Source: Planctomycetota bacterium
GTDB lineage: Bacteria > Planctomycetota > B15-G4
DNA length: 64,000 nt
Direction: 5' to 3'
Assembly (NCBI GenBank): GCA_029259715.1
Contig: JAJDEP010000003.1
Location: forward strand, 237,370 to 301,369
Part shown: piece by piece, positions 26,111 to 35,100 of the stretch
How positions within the stretch are numbered: the stretch's first letter is position 1
Layout: the number at the start of each line of letters is the position of its first letter
The notes under the pieces: generated by a model
Seen by the model: only the letters and a program-made list of their open reading frames with translations
What the model was told of the DNA's origin: nothing
The model's database searches: none
Translations under genes and position numbers: made by a program

Positions 26111-27304
26111 TCACTGAGAACGGAGCGCGGGACGGGGCGGTGGTCCGCTCGGCATCGGCATGTCGCACAACACAGCCATGACGCTCGGAGCCTCCAGCGA
26201 CTGGGCTCTCGAGGACGTACCGCAGCGCGTCCCCTTCGGCGCCGGGGGGGAGGAGGAGACGCGGGGACGATCCACTGAAGTCCAGGAGCGGCGGGCGTCC
26301 TTGACCGCGCGCTCTCGCGGTGACCTCAGGCCCGCCGGCAGCACGACGTCCAGCTCCGGACGGCGCCCTGCGTAGCGACCGACGTCGATGCTCATGAGGA
26401 AGGCGGGCTCCCGGCCGACCAGCATGGCGAAAAGGTCGTACCGCCCACGCGCGGGCACCGAGATCTCGAAGGCACCCGCGCGGTCGGTGTACCCGACTTG
26501 GCCGGCATCCCGGGGCGGCTTCAAGCCTTCCCGAGGTCGCCCGCGATCGAGCGCGTCGAACTCTCCGTCGGCCCGCCGCGAGAATTGCAGCAGGGACCGG
26601 TCGCGCGTCGGCTTGACGAACAACCGTTGCCGCACGAGAGGATCTCCGCGCTCGTCGTCGATCCAACCGCGGACCGCGAATCCCTCACCGACGTGCAGTT
26701 CGACCTCCCGTCGCTGATTCGGGTGCGCGCTGAGGATCACGGAGCCCGAGTGACGTTCCCATGCGCGGGCCACCAGGCGGACGGTCACCAACCGGGGCGT
26801 CCGCAGCTCGAAGGCACCCTCACGGTCGGTCGTCGTGCTGCCCGTGAGGGCCGGCCAACCCTCCGGCGGCTCGTCGCCCAGGAACTCGATCTCCAGGTGG
26901 GCGCCCCGGACGGGCAGCGTCACCGTCGATGCCCCCCCGAAGCAATCGGAGAGCTCCACGTCGGGGCGGATCACCCGACCTCGCACGAGCAGGAGCGTGT
27001 TCACATCGGCCTGAGGCGACGATGACAGACGCTTCGAGCGCGGCCCCATCATGGCCGAGGCAGAATCCGTGATCGCCGACACGACCAACGGCCGGGAATC
27101 GGATAGCGGCGGATCGGGCAAGGCCCGAAGCCCACGGAGCGTTCCCTCGGCGCTCGTCACGACGCGGACGTCGGTCGTCGTCCTTCCTTGTCCGCCATCC
27201 CCCGCAGCCAGGGCTGCGAAGGCGAGCGCGCTGCCGATGAGCCCGCCGGCGCAGTAGCGAGCCGCCATCCGCCTCTGCTGCCGCTGCCGAGCCTCACGGT
27301 CCAT
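26111..27304 (-). CDS. Exported protein with carboxypeptidase-regulatory-like domains, possible 3' frameshift
   Basis: This 397-residue protein starts at the ATG with GGAGG six bases upstream; an ATG five codons earlier has no such site. It has a transmembrane or signal helix (AGGLIGSALAFAALAAG). At least two beta-sandwich repeats follow: LTGSTTTDREGAFELRTPRLVTVRL and VGYTDRAGAFEISVPARGRYDLF show the T-D-x-x-G-x-F-x-I/L pattern of carboxypeptidase regulatory-like folds. The last ~60 residues in this frame are Ser/Pro/Arg-rich and look unnatural. The frame +1 to it reads LLLPPGAEGDALRYVLESP there, next to a run of seven C. The gene may therefore carry a frameshift and end differently. Confidence 0.6.
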   Translation of the reverse strand: MDREARQRQQRRMAARYCAGGLIGSALAFAALAAGDGGQGRTTTDVRVVTSAEGTLRGLRALPDPPLSDSRPLVVSAITDSASAMMGPRSKRLSSSPQADVNTLLLVRGRVIRPDVELSDCFGGASTVTLPVRGAHLEIEFLGDEPPEGWPALTGSTTTDREGAFELRTPRLVTVRLVARAWERHSGSVILSAHPNQRREVELHVGEGFAVRGWIDDERGDPLVRQRLFVKPTRDRSLLQFSRRADGEFDALDRGRPREGLKPPRDAGQVGYTDRAGAFEISVPARGRYDLFAMLVGREPAFLMSIDVGRYAGRRPELDVVLPAGLRSPRERAVKDARRSWTSVDRPRVSSSPPAPKGTRCGTSSRAQSLEAPSVMAVLCDMPMPSGPPPRPALRSQ

Positions 27305-27465
27305 GCGCGTCCTCCGCATCGTCTAGGCACGCGCCGCGCGGAGGAAACGCAGGTCGGGCGTGAGACTCTTGCGGGGTCCGCTGAGGCCATCGGACTGCGG
27401 GTGCCTCCGTCGATTCGCAGCCGCTTCAGTCGCCTCGCGGGTGCCTCAATCGCTTCGCGTGCACG

Positions 27466-28509
27466 TCAATCGCCTCGCGGGCGGGCGAAGGTCGCGTTGA
27501 AGGCGGCCAGTGAACCGTCGTTTTCGACGAGCCGCCAGTTGGGTTCGCCTTCGCGGGACTTGTCGAGGTTGAACCACAGGGCCGCGTGGACCTGGCGGCG
27601 AGTCTGCAGCTGTGCGTAGGCGTCGTGGATCCAGGCCGCCCGCTGACTCAGCCCGTTCATGCCCGCCCCACCCGATTCCCCCGATGCACCCGCATCCCCC
27701 GGTGCACCCGACTCCCCCGGTGCGCAACCGAACTCGGTGATGATCAGCGGGAGATCGGGGAAGCGCGCCTCGAAGTCGTCGAGGATCCGGTCGAAGGCTT
27801 CGGAGAAGCTGTCCCACTGGTGCCACTCGTCGTGGTGGTCGCCGAAGTTGTAGCCGTCGACGCCGAGCCAATCGACGACGTCGCGACCGGGAAAGTAGTG
27901 GTGCGCGGCGTTCTCGGGCGTGTCGGGAATGGAGACGAAGTTGGCGCTCCAGACCCACTCGACCTTGTGGGCGCCCGCGGCCTGCATGACGCCGTGAACG
28001 CGTCGCCAGGCGGCGATGAAGGTCTCGGGATCGCCGCCCCACGGGAACCAGTCGCCGTTGAACTCGTAGCCGAAGCGCATCAGGATGCGCCCGTCCCAGT
28101 CGGCGGCCTCCCGCGCCCAGGCGGCGAAGTGCTCGTCGTACTCGCCGTTCGCCACGGCGGTCAGTCCTGCCTGCGGACCCCGGTCGTGCCAGTCCTCGAT
28201 CTCGAGGGAGACGATGGCGGTGGTGCCCCGCGCCGCGAACCACTCGGCCCAGTAGCGCGGGAAGGGCGAACGCAGGTCCTGGAACCAGAGCACGTAGTCG
28301 GCCGGGCGGGCGAAGCGCGCCCATTCGGCGGCCTTCCGTTCCTCGCCCTCCGGGCCTCGCCCCCAACGCATCTGGGTCAGGCCCCAGTCCAACGGGCCTT
28401 CCCGGACGGCAGTGAGAACCGGTTGCGGTTCCTCACCCCAGGCGCTGCGGCCGCACGCAGGCAGACACGCCAGCATGGCGACGAACAGGATCCCGCAGCA
28501 GGTCCGCAA
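27466..28509 (-). CDS. GH26-like glycoside hydrolase, lipoprotein
   Basis: This 347-residue protein has a lipoprotein signal (LACLPACGRSA, lipidated Cys near residue 19). The body fits a (beta/alpha)8 retaining hydrolase of the GH26 mannanase type. RILMRFGYEFNGDWFPWGG carries the acid/base Glu and LIITEFGCAP the nucleophile Glu. Aromatic residues typical of sugar binding are plentiful (YVLWFQDLRSPF, DYVGVDGYNFG-like DWLGVDGYNFG). A Gly/Ala/Ser-rich insert of about 20 residues follows the nucleophile and seems extra to the family. The TTG start has GGAG eight bases upstream. It would degrade a beta-mannan-like or related polysaccharide at the outer surface. Confidence 0.78.
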   Translation of the reverse strand: MRTCCGILFVAMLACLPACGRSAWGEEPQPVLTAVREGPLDWGLTQMRWGRGPEGEERKAAEWARFARPADYVLWFQDLRSPFPRYWAEWFAARGTTAIVSLEIEDWHDRGPQAGLTAVANGEYDEHFAAWAREAADWDGRILMRFGYEFNGDWFPWGGDPETFIAAWRRVHGVMQAAGAHKVEWVWSANFVSIPDTPENAAHHYFPGRDVVDWLGVDGYNFGDHHDEWHQWDSFSEAFDRILDDFEARFPDLPLIITEFGCAPGESGAPGDAGASGESGGAGMNGLSQRAAWIHDAYAQLQTRRQVHAALWFNLDKSREGEPNWRLVENDGSLAAFNATFARPRGD

Positions 28510-28560
28510 ACGGCATTCTCCGCGCGACCGACTCGCTCGAGGCCGACGCGGGAAACGGTA

Positions 28561-28950
28561 TCAGAAGTTGAAGATCTTCTCGCCGTCGGTGGTGATGCCC
28601 GTGCTGTTCACGCGGAACTCACCGTTGTGGCAGTTGTAGACCCACGCATTCTTGCCGGCATCCTGCCCGGGCCACTCCTCCACCACGAGCACGTCACTCG
28701 TCTCGGTGATGGGGTTGATCGGCAGGTCGGTGCCGTCGAGGTACGGGCCGAAGGTGTAGGCCTTGCCGTTGCCGACCTCGCCCTTGTTGTTGGTGCAGCC
28801 CGTGATCTGACCGACGAACGCGTCGGGCTCGTTCCAACCGGGCCACTGACCGTGGTCGCGACGGTAGCTCTGGATGGCCTTGCGCCAGATGTTCAGGTGG
28901 CACACCACCACGGCGATCTGGTCTTCTTGGACGATGGTCGGGGACGTCAT
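28561..28950 (-). CDS. GspG/pilin-like C-terminal domain protein without the prepilin helix
   Basis: This 129-residue protein has the look of the globular part of a type II secretion pseudopilin: a helix WRKAIQSYRRDHGQWPGWN, then GPYLDGTDLPINPITETSDV, and an end WVYNCHNGEFRVNSTGIT. The usual G-F-T-L-x-E prepilin cleavage site and hydrophobic helix are missing; the protein begins directly MTSPTIVQEDQIAVVVCH. The start is chosen at the first ATG that covers the domain. An in-frame extension upstream encodes unrelated-looking sequence with no pilin helix. It is probably soluble, either cytoplasmic or in need of a partner. Confidence 0.6.
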   Translation of the reverse strand: MTSPTIVQEDQIAVVVCHLNIWRKAIQSYRRDHGQWPGWNEPDAFVGQITGCTNNKGEVGNGKAYTFGPYLDGTDLPINPITETSDVLVVEEWPGQDAGKNAWVYNCHNGEFRVNSTGITTDGEKIFNF

Positions 28951-29124
28951 GGTCGGGCTCCCTGGGACGACGACGGACTCGATGTCGCGGTGCCCCGGAT
29001 GAGGGCATCCCGTCGTGGGCGGACCTCCCGCCCGCTTGGGATGCATCGACCCTTCGTCGTCATGCCCCGGCGCCGCCCTTGAGCCTGGGAGCCCGGCATC
29101 AACCACTTCACATGGGTCGCGGGC

Positions 29125-29868
29125 TCAAAGGCGCGTGTAGTGCGTCTCCATGACACGCCACTCGGACCCGTCGGCCTGCTGGAAGATCTCGAACACGAAG
29201 CCGTCGTCGCCGAGGTCGGTCTGGACGTAGCGGTAGTGCAACACCCCGCCCGTGATGGGGTCGGAGCCCGAGCCGTGGAACTCCATCACGCGGCAGTCCT
29301 TGCGGCACTCGCCCACCGCCCAGTACATGCCGCTGCTCATCGAGTCGAACCAGATCGAATGGAATTGCTTGGCGGCGTTGTCGTAGCCCATCAGGCCCTC
29401 GCCGGTGAAGGGCGCGCCCCCCATGCTGCCCATGGTCCGCTCGCGGATGAACAGGCCGTCGTAGACCGGCTCGATGGTCGAGGTGCTCTCGGAGACGACG
29501 GGGTCGGTGCCGGGCGCCGACCACATCTTGGTCACCGTCGTCCAGTTGCCGATCTTGCGGTGCAGGTGCTCGTGGAAGGCGCCGGGCGTACCGTGAGCGG
29601 CGAAAAGCGCCATCATCTCCGCGGCTTCGTCGTCCGCCGCCTCGGGAGGCGCGGCCTCGGCGTCGGTGGAGGCGCAACCGGCCAGCAGCGCCGCGGACAG
29701 CAAGACTGCGCAGGCGGCGCGCGCGAACCGGGCCGGCGCGAAACGGCCCGGCGCGACGTTCGGGAACGCGACGTTCGGGAAGGTGGCGTTCGGGAAGGTG
29801 ACGCTCGGGGGCGCGAGGTGCGCCGCCGCGACGTTCCGGGGCGGGGCAGCGGGGATCGGGTCCTGCAT
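29125..29868 (-). CDS. DUF1579-family lipoprotein with unusual N-terminal repeat tail
   Basis: This 247-residue protein ends in a DUF1579-like domain (about 95-247: GNWTTVTKMWSAPGTDPVVSE, FIRERTMGSMGGAPFTGEG, MGYDNAAKQFHSIWFDSM). A lipobox-like AVLLSAALLAGCAS lies about 65 residues in. Ahead of it are short repeats such as VTFPNATFPNVAFPNVAPG from a 15-bp DNA repeat. Nothing that could serve as a later start lies between them, and GGAGAG at 8 bases supports the ATG used. A signal peptide so far from the start is unusual, so either the tail is cut off with it or lipidation does not occur. Function of DUF1579 is unknown. Confidence 0.65.
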   Translation of the reverse strand: MQDPIPAAPPRNVAAAHLAPPSVTFPNATFPNVAFPNVAPGRFAPARFARAACAVLLSAALLAGCASTDAEAAPPEAADDEAAEMMALFAAHGTPGAFHEHLHRKIGNWTTVTKMWSAPGTDPVVSESTSTIEPVYDGLFIRERTMGSMGGAPFTGEGLMGYDNAAKQFHSIWFDSMSSGMYWAVGECRKDCRVMEFHGSGSDPITGGVLHYRYVQTDLGDDGFVFEIFQQADGSEWRVMETHYTRL

Positions 29869-29946
29869 GGGCGTGGCTCTCCGGAGTGAGACGGGCGCGT
29901 CATTCTACGGATGGCCGGACGCCGGACGCGCCTCTATCCTGAGCCC

Positions 29947-30714
29947 ATGTCCGCGAGCGCACAGCCACCTCCCGAACCGAATCCAGCGGACGACACCGAT
30001 CCCTGGTACCCCCACGGTCTGGCGTTGCTCGCCTACATGGCCGGCGATCGGGACGCCGCGGTGGAGGTCCACTACGACGACGGCAGCGGTGCCCACCCGC
30101 CCGACCTCGAACCCGTGGCCCCCTTCCTGCGCGAGCCCGCCGACCTGTGGCCCTGGGAGCGCGCGGCCCTCGACCGCGCCCGGGGGCGCGTCCTCGACGT
30201 CGGGGCGGGCGGCGGCACTGACGTGCTCGTGTTGCAGGAGCGCGGCCACGCGGTGGTGGGCCTCGACGTGTGCCCGGCCTGCGTCGAGATCATGGGCCGG
30301 CGCGGCGTCCGCGACGCCCGCTGCGGCACCCTCGCCGACATCGACGACGGCCCCTACGACACGCTCCTGTTCCTGATGAACGGTATCGGCGTGGCGGGCG
30401 ACCTCACCGGGCTGGCGTGGATCCTGGCCGAGGCGCAGCGGCTCGTGGCTCCCGGAGGGCGCATCCTGCTCGACTCGTGCGACCCGCGCAGCGCCGGCAT
30501 GCCGCCCGGCGTCCCCGACCACCCGGACGGCTACCCGGGCGTGTGCAAGCTCTCGCTGCGCTTCGGCGACGTGCACGGGCCGCCGTTCTGGTGGCTCTAC
30601 GTCGACGACGCAACCCTGGCCCGTCAGGCCGCGCGGGTCGGCTGGTCGACCGAGGTGGTGCACCGCGGCGACGACGCCGTGGGCAGCTACCTCGCCCAGC
30701 TCACGCGGACGTGA
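29947..30714 (+). CDS. SAM-dependent methyltransferase (class I)
   Basis: This 255-residue protein has the Rossmann-type methyltransferase order: VLDVGAGGGTDVLVLQERGH (motif I), VVGLDVCPACVEIM (motif II), YDTLLFLMNGIGV (motif IV) and LVAPGGRILLDSCDP (motif VI). The region after it is typical for the substrate part. The substrate cannot be told. The start is placed at the second ATG; one 12 codons earlier would add only a basic stretch. Its 3' end overlaps the convergent receiver-protein gene by 14 bases. Confidence 0.82.
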   Translation: MSASAQPPPEPNPADDTDPWYPHGLALLAYMAGDRDAAVEVHYDDGSGAHPPDLEPVAPFLREPADLWPWERAALDRARGRVLDVGAGGGTDVLVLQERGHAVVGLDVCPACVEIMGRRGVRDARCGTLADIDDGPYDTLLFLMNGIGVAGDLTGLAWILAEAQRLVAPGGRILLDSCDPRSAGMPPGVPDHPDGYPGVCKLSLRFGDVHGPPFWWLYVDDATLARQAARVGWSTEVVHRGDDAVGSYLAQLTRT

Positions 30715-31273
30715 ACTCCGAATCCGACGTGACCTCGCCCGTGATCAGCTCCACCGCCGCGATCAGATCGTTGCGGGAGAAGGGCCGCGCCAGCGCGTGG
30801 TCGGCGCCCCGGACCCGGGCCGAGTGCAGCCGCAGCTCGGGGTTGCTGCCACCGGCCAGCGCGAGCACCGGCAGTTCGGGGTCGAGGGTCTTGGCCTCCA
30901 TGATCAGCGCCAGGCCGTCCTTGCCGGGCACGATCAGGTCGGTCACGAAGAGCGCCACCGTTCCGAGGCGCTGCAGGTAGAGCAGGGCGTCGTGGCCGTC
31001 CTCGACGATGAGGCCGTCGATGCCCATCTCGTTCAGCACGGCCCGCACCCCCTGGCAGCTGGCCCGGTCCTCGCCGGCGATGATGGCCACCGAACCCGGC
31101 GCCGGGTGAGCGCACCAGTTCAGCTCATCGGACAGCTCATCGGACAGGTCGTCTGCCAGATCGTCTGCCAGATCGTCGGCCAGGTCGTCCTGCAGCGCGT
31201 GCAGGTCGGCGCGGATGATGTCCCGCAGCTCGAGGCCGTCGTCGTCGTGGTCGTGGTTGCTGAGACTAGTCAT
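30701..31273 (-). CDS. Degenerate receiver-domain protein with acidic repeat tail
   Basis: This 190-residue protein starts with an Asp/Glu/Leu repeat (DDLADDLADDLADDLSDELS), encoded by 12-bp tandem repeats. A single response-regulator receiver fold follows (60-175). The phosphoacceptor region VTDLIVPGKDGL keeps Asp112 and the acidic pair is partly kept (GED). The conserved Thr/Ser is Ala (LALAGG) and the conserved Lys is Arg (LARPFS). It has no output domain. It may be a stand-alone receiver with changed phosphorylation, or a phosphate-independent binder. GGGAGGGAG supports the ATG. Confidence 0.75.
   Translation of the reverse strand: MTSLSNHDHDDDGLELRDIIRADLHALQDDLADDLADDLADDLSDELSDELNWCAHPAPGSVAIIAGEDRASCQGVRAVLNEMGIDGLIVEDGHDALLYLQRLGTVALFVTDLIVPGKDGLALIMEAKTLDPELPVLALAGGSNPELRLHSARVRGADHALARPFSRNDLIAAVELITGEVTSDSEFTSA
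31121..31192. repeat. 12-bp tandem repeat, six units
   Basis: Six 12-bp units (two CAGCTCATCGGA, then CAGGTCGTCTGC, CAGATCGTCTGC, CAGATCGTCGGC and CAGGTCGTCCTG) lie in the start of the receiver-protein gene. They code for the Asp-Asp-Leu-Ala / Asp-Glu-Leu-Ser tail. Length changes would stay in frame. Confidence 0.75.
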
Positions 31274-31360
31274 GGCTCCCTCCCTTTGGGTCTTGCCATG
31301 ACGCCCTCATCGGCACGGCTCGCGGCCGCTGATAAGGGGCAACTCAGGTTTTTTTGCGGG

Positions 31361-32038
31361 CTAGCGCGCCAGCGCCGCCTCGATGGCCTCGCGCAGGGCC
31401 GGATCGGCCGGATCCGTCCTCGGATCAAAGAACGTCGCCGTATGGCCGTCGCGCGAGATCAGGTACTTGCTGAAGTTCCACGTCGGCAGGGCGCCGGTCA
31501 TCTGCTCGAGCTGAGCGTAGATCGGCGACTGCCCCTCCCCGGACTTGGTCTGCACCTTGTGGAACATGGGGAAGTCGATGCCGTAGTTGGCATCGCAGAA
31601 GTACCGGATCTCCTCGGGCGTGCCCGGTTCCTGACCGCCGAAGTCGTTGCTCGGGAAGCCGAGCACGGTGAAGTCGTCGCCGCCGAGCTCCGCCTGCAAC
31701 GCCTGCAGTCCCTCGTACTGCGGCGTGAGCCCGCACTCGCTGGCCACGTTCACCACGAGCGCGACCTTGCCCTCGAACTTGCTCAGCGCCACCTCGGCGC
31801 CGCTCAGCGACTGCGCCTGCAACATCCACAGGCTCGCGTCCTTGGCCGGGGTGTCGCCGGTCGGGGTGTCGCCGGCGTCGGCCGTTGCGGCAGCGTCGCT
31901 GGGGCTTGCGTCGGTGGCCGCGGCGTTCGCGGTGTCGGCCGCGTCCGCAGCATCCGCGGATGGCGAAGCGCCACCGCACGCCGGCATGCACACGACGGCG
32001 AGGAGCACGAGCAGTCCGGCTGAGAACGTCGACGTCAT
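31361..32038 (-). CDS. Glutathione peroxidase-family lipoprotein
   Basis: This 225-residue protein has a lipoprotein signal (LLAVVCMPACGG), an Ala/Asp/Thr-rich linker (about 25-65) and a complete glutathione-peroxidase domain. NVASECGLTPQYEGLQ carries the peroxidatic Cys, followed by GFPSNDFGGQEPG and WNFSKYLI with the catalytic Trp and Asn. It should reduce peroxides outside the cytoplasm, probably with thioredoxin-like donors, since a Cys replaces Sec as in most bacterial forms. GGAG seven bases upstream supports the start. The receiver-protein gene follows on the same strand after 87 bases. Confidence 0.9.
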   Translation of the reverse strand: MTSTFSAGLLVLLAVVCMPACGGASPSADAADAADTANAAATDASPSDAAATADAGDTPTGDTPAKDASLWMLQAQSLSGAEVALSKFEGKVALVVNVASECGLTPQYEGLQALQAELGGDDFTVLGFPSNDFGGQEPGTPEEIRYFCDANYGIDFPMFHKVQTKSGEGQSPIYAQLEQMTGALPTWNFSKYLISRDGHTATFFDPRTDPADPALREAIEAALAR

Positions 32039-32173
32039 CGGAGACTCCGGGATCGAAGGGGATTGAGAAGATCAGGGATAGTCGACGCCCCCCGTGGGGC
32101 GCAAGTCGCCGGCCCCACCGGCCGCCTGGACCGGGGTAAGCTGGCGTCACCCCCTGCCCCCGAGGTGCACGCC

Positions 32174-35100
32174 GTGCGTCACACAACCGACTCGTCGCTG
32201 GTCCTTGCGGTCGTCCTCATCGTCGCCCCGTGCCTCTTGGGAACCGCCATGGCGGCCCAGGACGCCCACGTGAATTGGGAGACGCCCCACGTCCACCCGC
32301 TCGACCTGACCCCCGACGGGGCCCGCCTGCTCGCCGTCAACACACCCGACGGCCTGCTCGAGGTGTTCGACGCCACCGGCGCCGTGCCCGTGCCCGTCGC
32401 CGCCATCCCGGTGGGCATCGACCCCGTCTCCGTGCGGGCGCGCCACGCCACCGAAGCCTGGGTGGTCAACCACATCAGCGACAGCATCAGCATCGTCGAC
32501 CTCGTGACCGGACAGGTCACCGCGACGATTCCCACCGACGACGAGCCGGCCGACGTGATCTTCGCCGGCGCGCCCCCGCGCGCCTTCGTCTCGTGCAGCC
32601 AGGCCAACACGGTGCTCGTGTTCGACCCCGACGATCTCGCCGCGGCGCCCATCCGGCTCGTCATCGAAGGCGAAGAGCCCCGGGCCCTGGCCACCGACCG
32701 CTTCTGCCGGACCGTCTACGTCGGCATCTTCGAGTCGGGCAACGGCTCCACCATCCTGGGCGGCGGCAGCACCATGGGCGGCGGGTTCCCCCCTAACGTG
32801 GTCAGCGATCCCGCGGGTCCCTACGGCGGCACCAACCCGCCGCCCAACGACGGCGGCGCCTTCCAACCGCCCGTGAACGGCGCCCTGCCCGCCGCGCCCG
32901 CCGTGGGCCTGATCGTCAAGCAGGTCGGCGGCGGCCCGTGGATGGACGACAACGGCGGCGACTGGACCGACCTCGTATCGGGCGCCCAGGCCGGACTGTC
33001 CGGCCGGCCGGTGGGCTGGAACGTGGTCGACCACGACATCGCCGTCATCGACGCCGACTCCCTCTCGATCAGTTACGTCGACCGGCTCATGAACATCGTC
33101 ATGGCCGTCGCCTTCAACCCGGCCGACAAGCAGATCACCGCGGTGGGCACCGACGGCACCAACGAGATCCGCTTCGAACCGAACCTGCGCGGCACCTTCA
33201 CGCGGGTGCAGCTCGGGCTCAGCGACGACACCGCCACGTCCGTCGTCGACCTCAACCCGCACCTCGACTACACCCAGGGCACGTTGCTGCAGTCCGAGCG
33301 CGACGAGTCCCTGGGCGACCCCCGGGGCATCGCCTGGCGCGCTCAGGGCGGGGTCGGGTACGTGACCGGCATGGGCAGCAACAACGTGATCGTCATCGAC
33401 GCCACCGGCGCCCGCGACGGCCTCGCGCCCACCATCGAGGTGGGCGAGGGCCCCACGGGCATCGTCATCCACGAGAACGCCGACCGGGCCTACGTGCTCA
33501 ACAAGTTCGACTCGTCGGTCTCGGTCATCGACCTCACGCTGGAGCTGCAGGTCGCCGTGGTCGACTTCTTCGACCCGGAGGTGCCGGCCGTCAAGGTCGG
33601 GCGCCAGCACCTGTACGACACGCACAAGAGCTCGGGACTGGGCCAGATCGCCTGCGGCAGTTGCCACGTCGACGCGCGCATGGACCGGCTGGCGTGGGAC
33701 CTCGGCGACCCCGGCGGCTTCATGGATCCGGTCGCCGGGCAGAACCTGGCCGCCGGCCTGCCCCAACTCGCGGGGACGTTCGAGGACTTCCACCCCATGA
33801 AGGGGCCCATGCTCACGCAGACCCTGCAGGACATCATCGGCAAGGAGCCGCTGCACTGGCGCGGCGACCGCGACGGCATCGAGGCCTTCAACCCGGCGTT
33901 CATCGCGCTGCAGGGTGACGACACGGCCCTGACCCCCACCGAGATGCAGGAGTTCGAGGACTTCCTCGCGACGATCCACTTCCCCCCGAACCCCTTCCGC
34001 GCCTTCGACAACACGCTGCCCACGAGCCTGCCGCTCGACGGACACTTCACCACGGGGCGCTTCGGCCCCGCCGGGCAGCCGCTGGGCCCGGGCGACGCGG
34101 TGGAGGGGCTGGCCCTCTACCGCCCGCCGAATCAGCTCGACGCCGTGGCCTGCGTCACCTGCCACACCCTGCCCACCGGCCTGGGCGCGGACATGACCTT
34201 CAGCCTGACCACCTTCACCTACCAGCCCTTCCCCCTCGGGCCCAACGGCGAGCGCCACCACGCCCTGGTGCCGGTGGACGGCAGCACCAACGTCTCGATC
34301 AAGACGCCGCACCTGCGCAACCTCTACGAGCGCGTGGGCTTCAACACGACCCAGTCCACGAACACGGCCGGCTTCGGCTTCCTGCACGACGGCAGCGTCG
34401 ACTCCATCGAGCGCTTCATCTCGGAGCCGGTCTTCTCGGTGGCTTCCGACCAGGACGTCGCCGACCTGACCGCCTTCATGCTGGCCTTCAGCGGCAGCGA
34501 CCTGCCCCAGGGCGCCATCAACAACATCCTCGAGCCGCCGGGCACCGCCAGCCAGGACACCCACGCCGCCGTGGGCGCCCAGACCACCCTGGAGGACATC
34601 GGCACCGCACCGGCCGCGCAGCTCACGCGGATCAGCGACATGCTCGCCCTGGCGGACGCCTCCGCCGTGGGCTTGATCGCGAAGGGGCGCATCGGCGGCG
34701 AGGCCCGGGGCTACCGCTACCTCGGCGTCGGCCTGTGGCAGTCCGACCGCGCCGCCCAGACCCACACCACGGCCGCGCTGCAGGCCCTGGCCACACCGGG
34801 CGGCGCGCTCACGTTCACCGTCGTGCCTGCGGGCAGCGAGAATCGCAGCGGCATCGACCGCGATGTCGACGGACACCTCGACGGCGACGAGCGTGATGCC
34901 GCCAGCGACCCCGCCGATGCTGCGAGCGTCCCGGGAGCCTGCGGCCCGGCCCCCACCGCACCCACCGGCCTCGTGGCGACCACGGCATCCGGGAGCCTGG
35001 TGGCCCTCGACTGGAACGACGCCGGCGCCGACGAGAGCGCCTTCGTCGTCGAGCGGGCCCTCGCGGGCAGCGGCGCCTTCACCGAGGTCGCACGACTGCC

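Noticed and set aside
27401..27480. Degenerate ~20-bp repeats of TCAATCGCCTCGCGG type.
   Set aside because: Only four imperfect units at a gene end; too little to call an array or mobile element.
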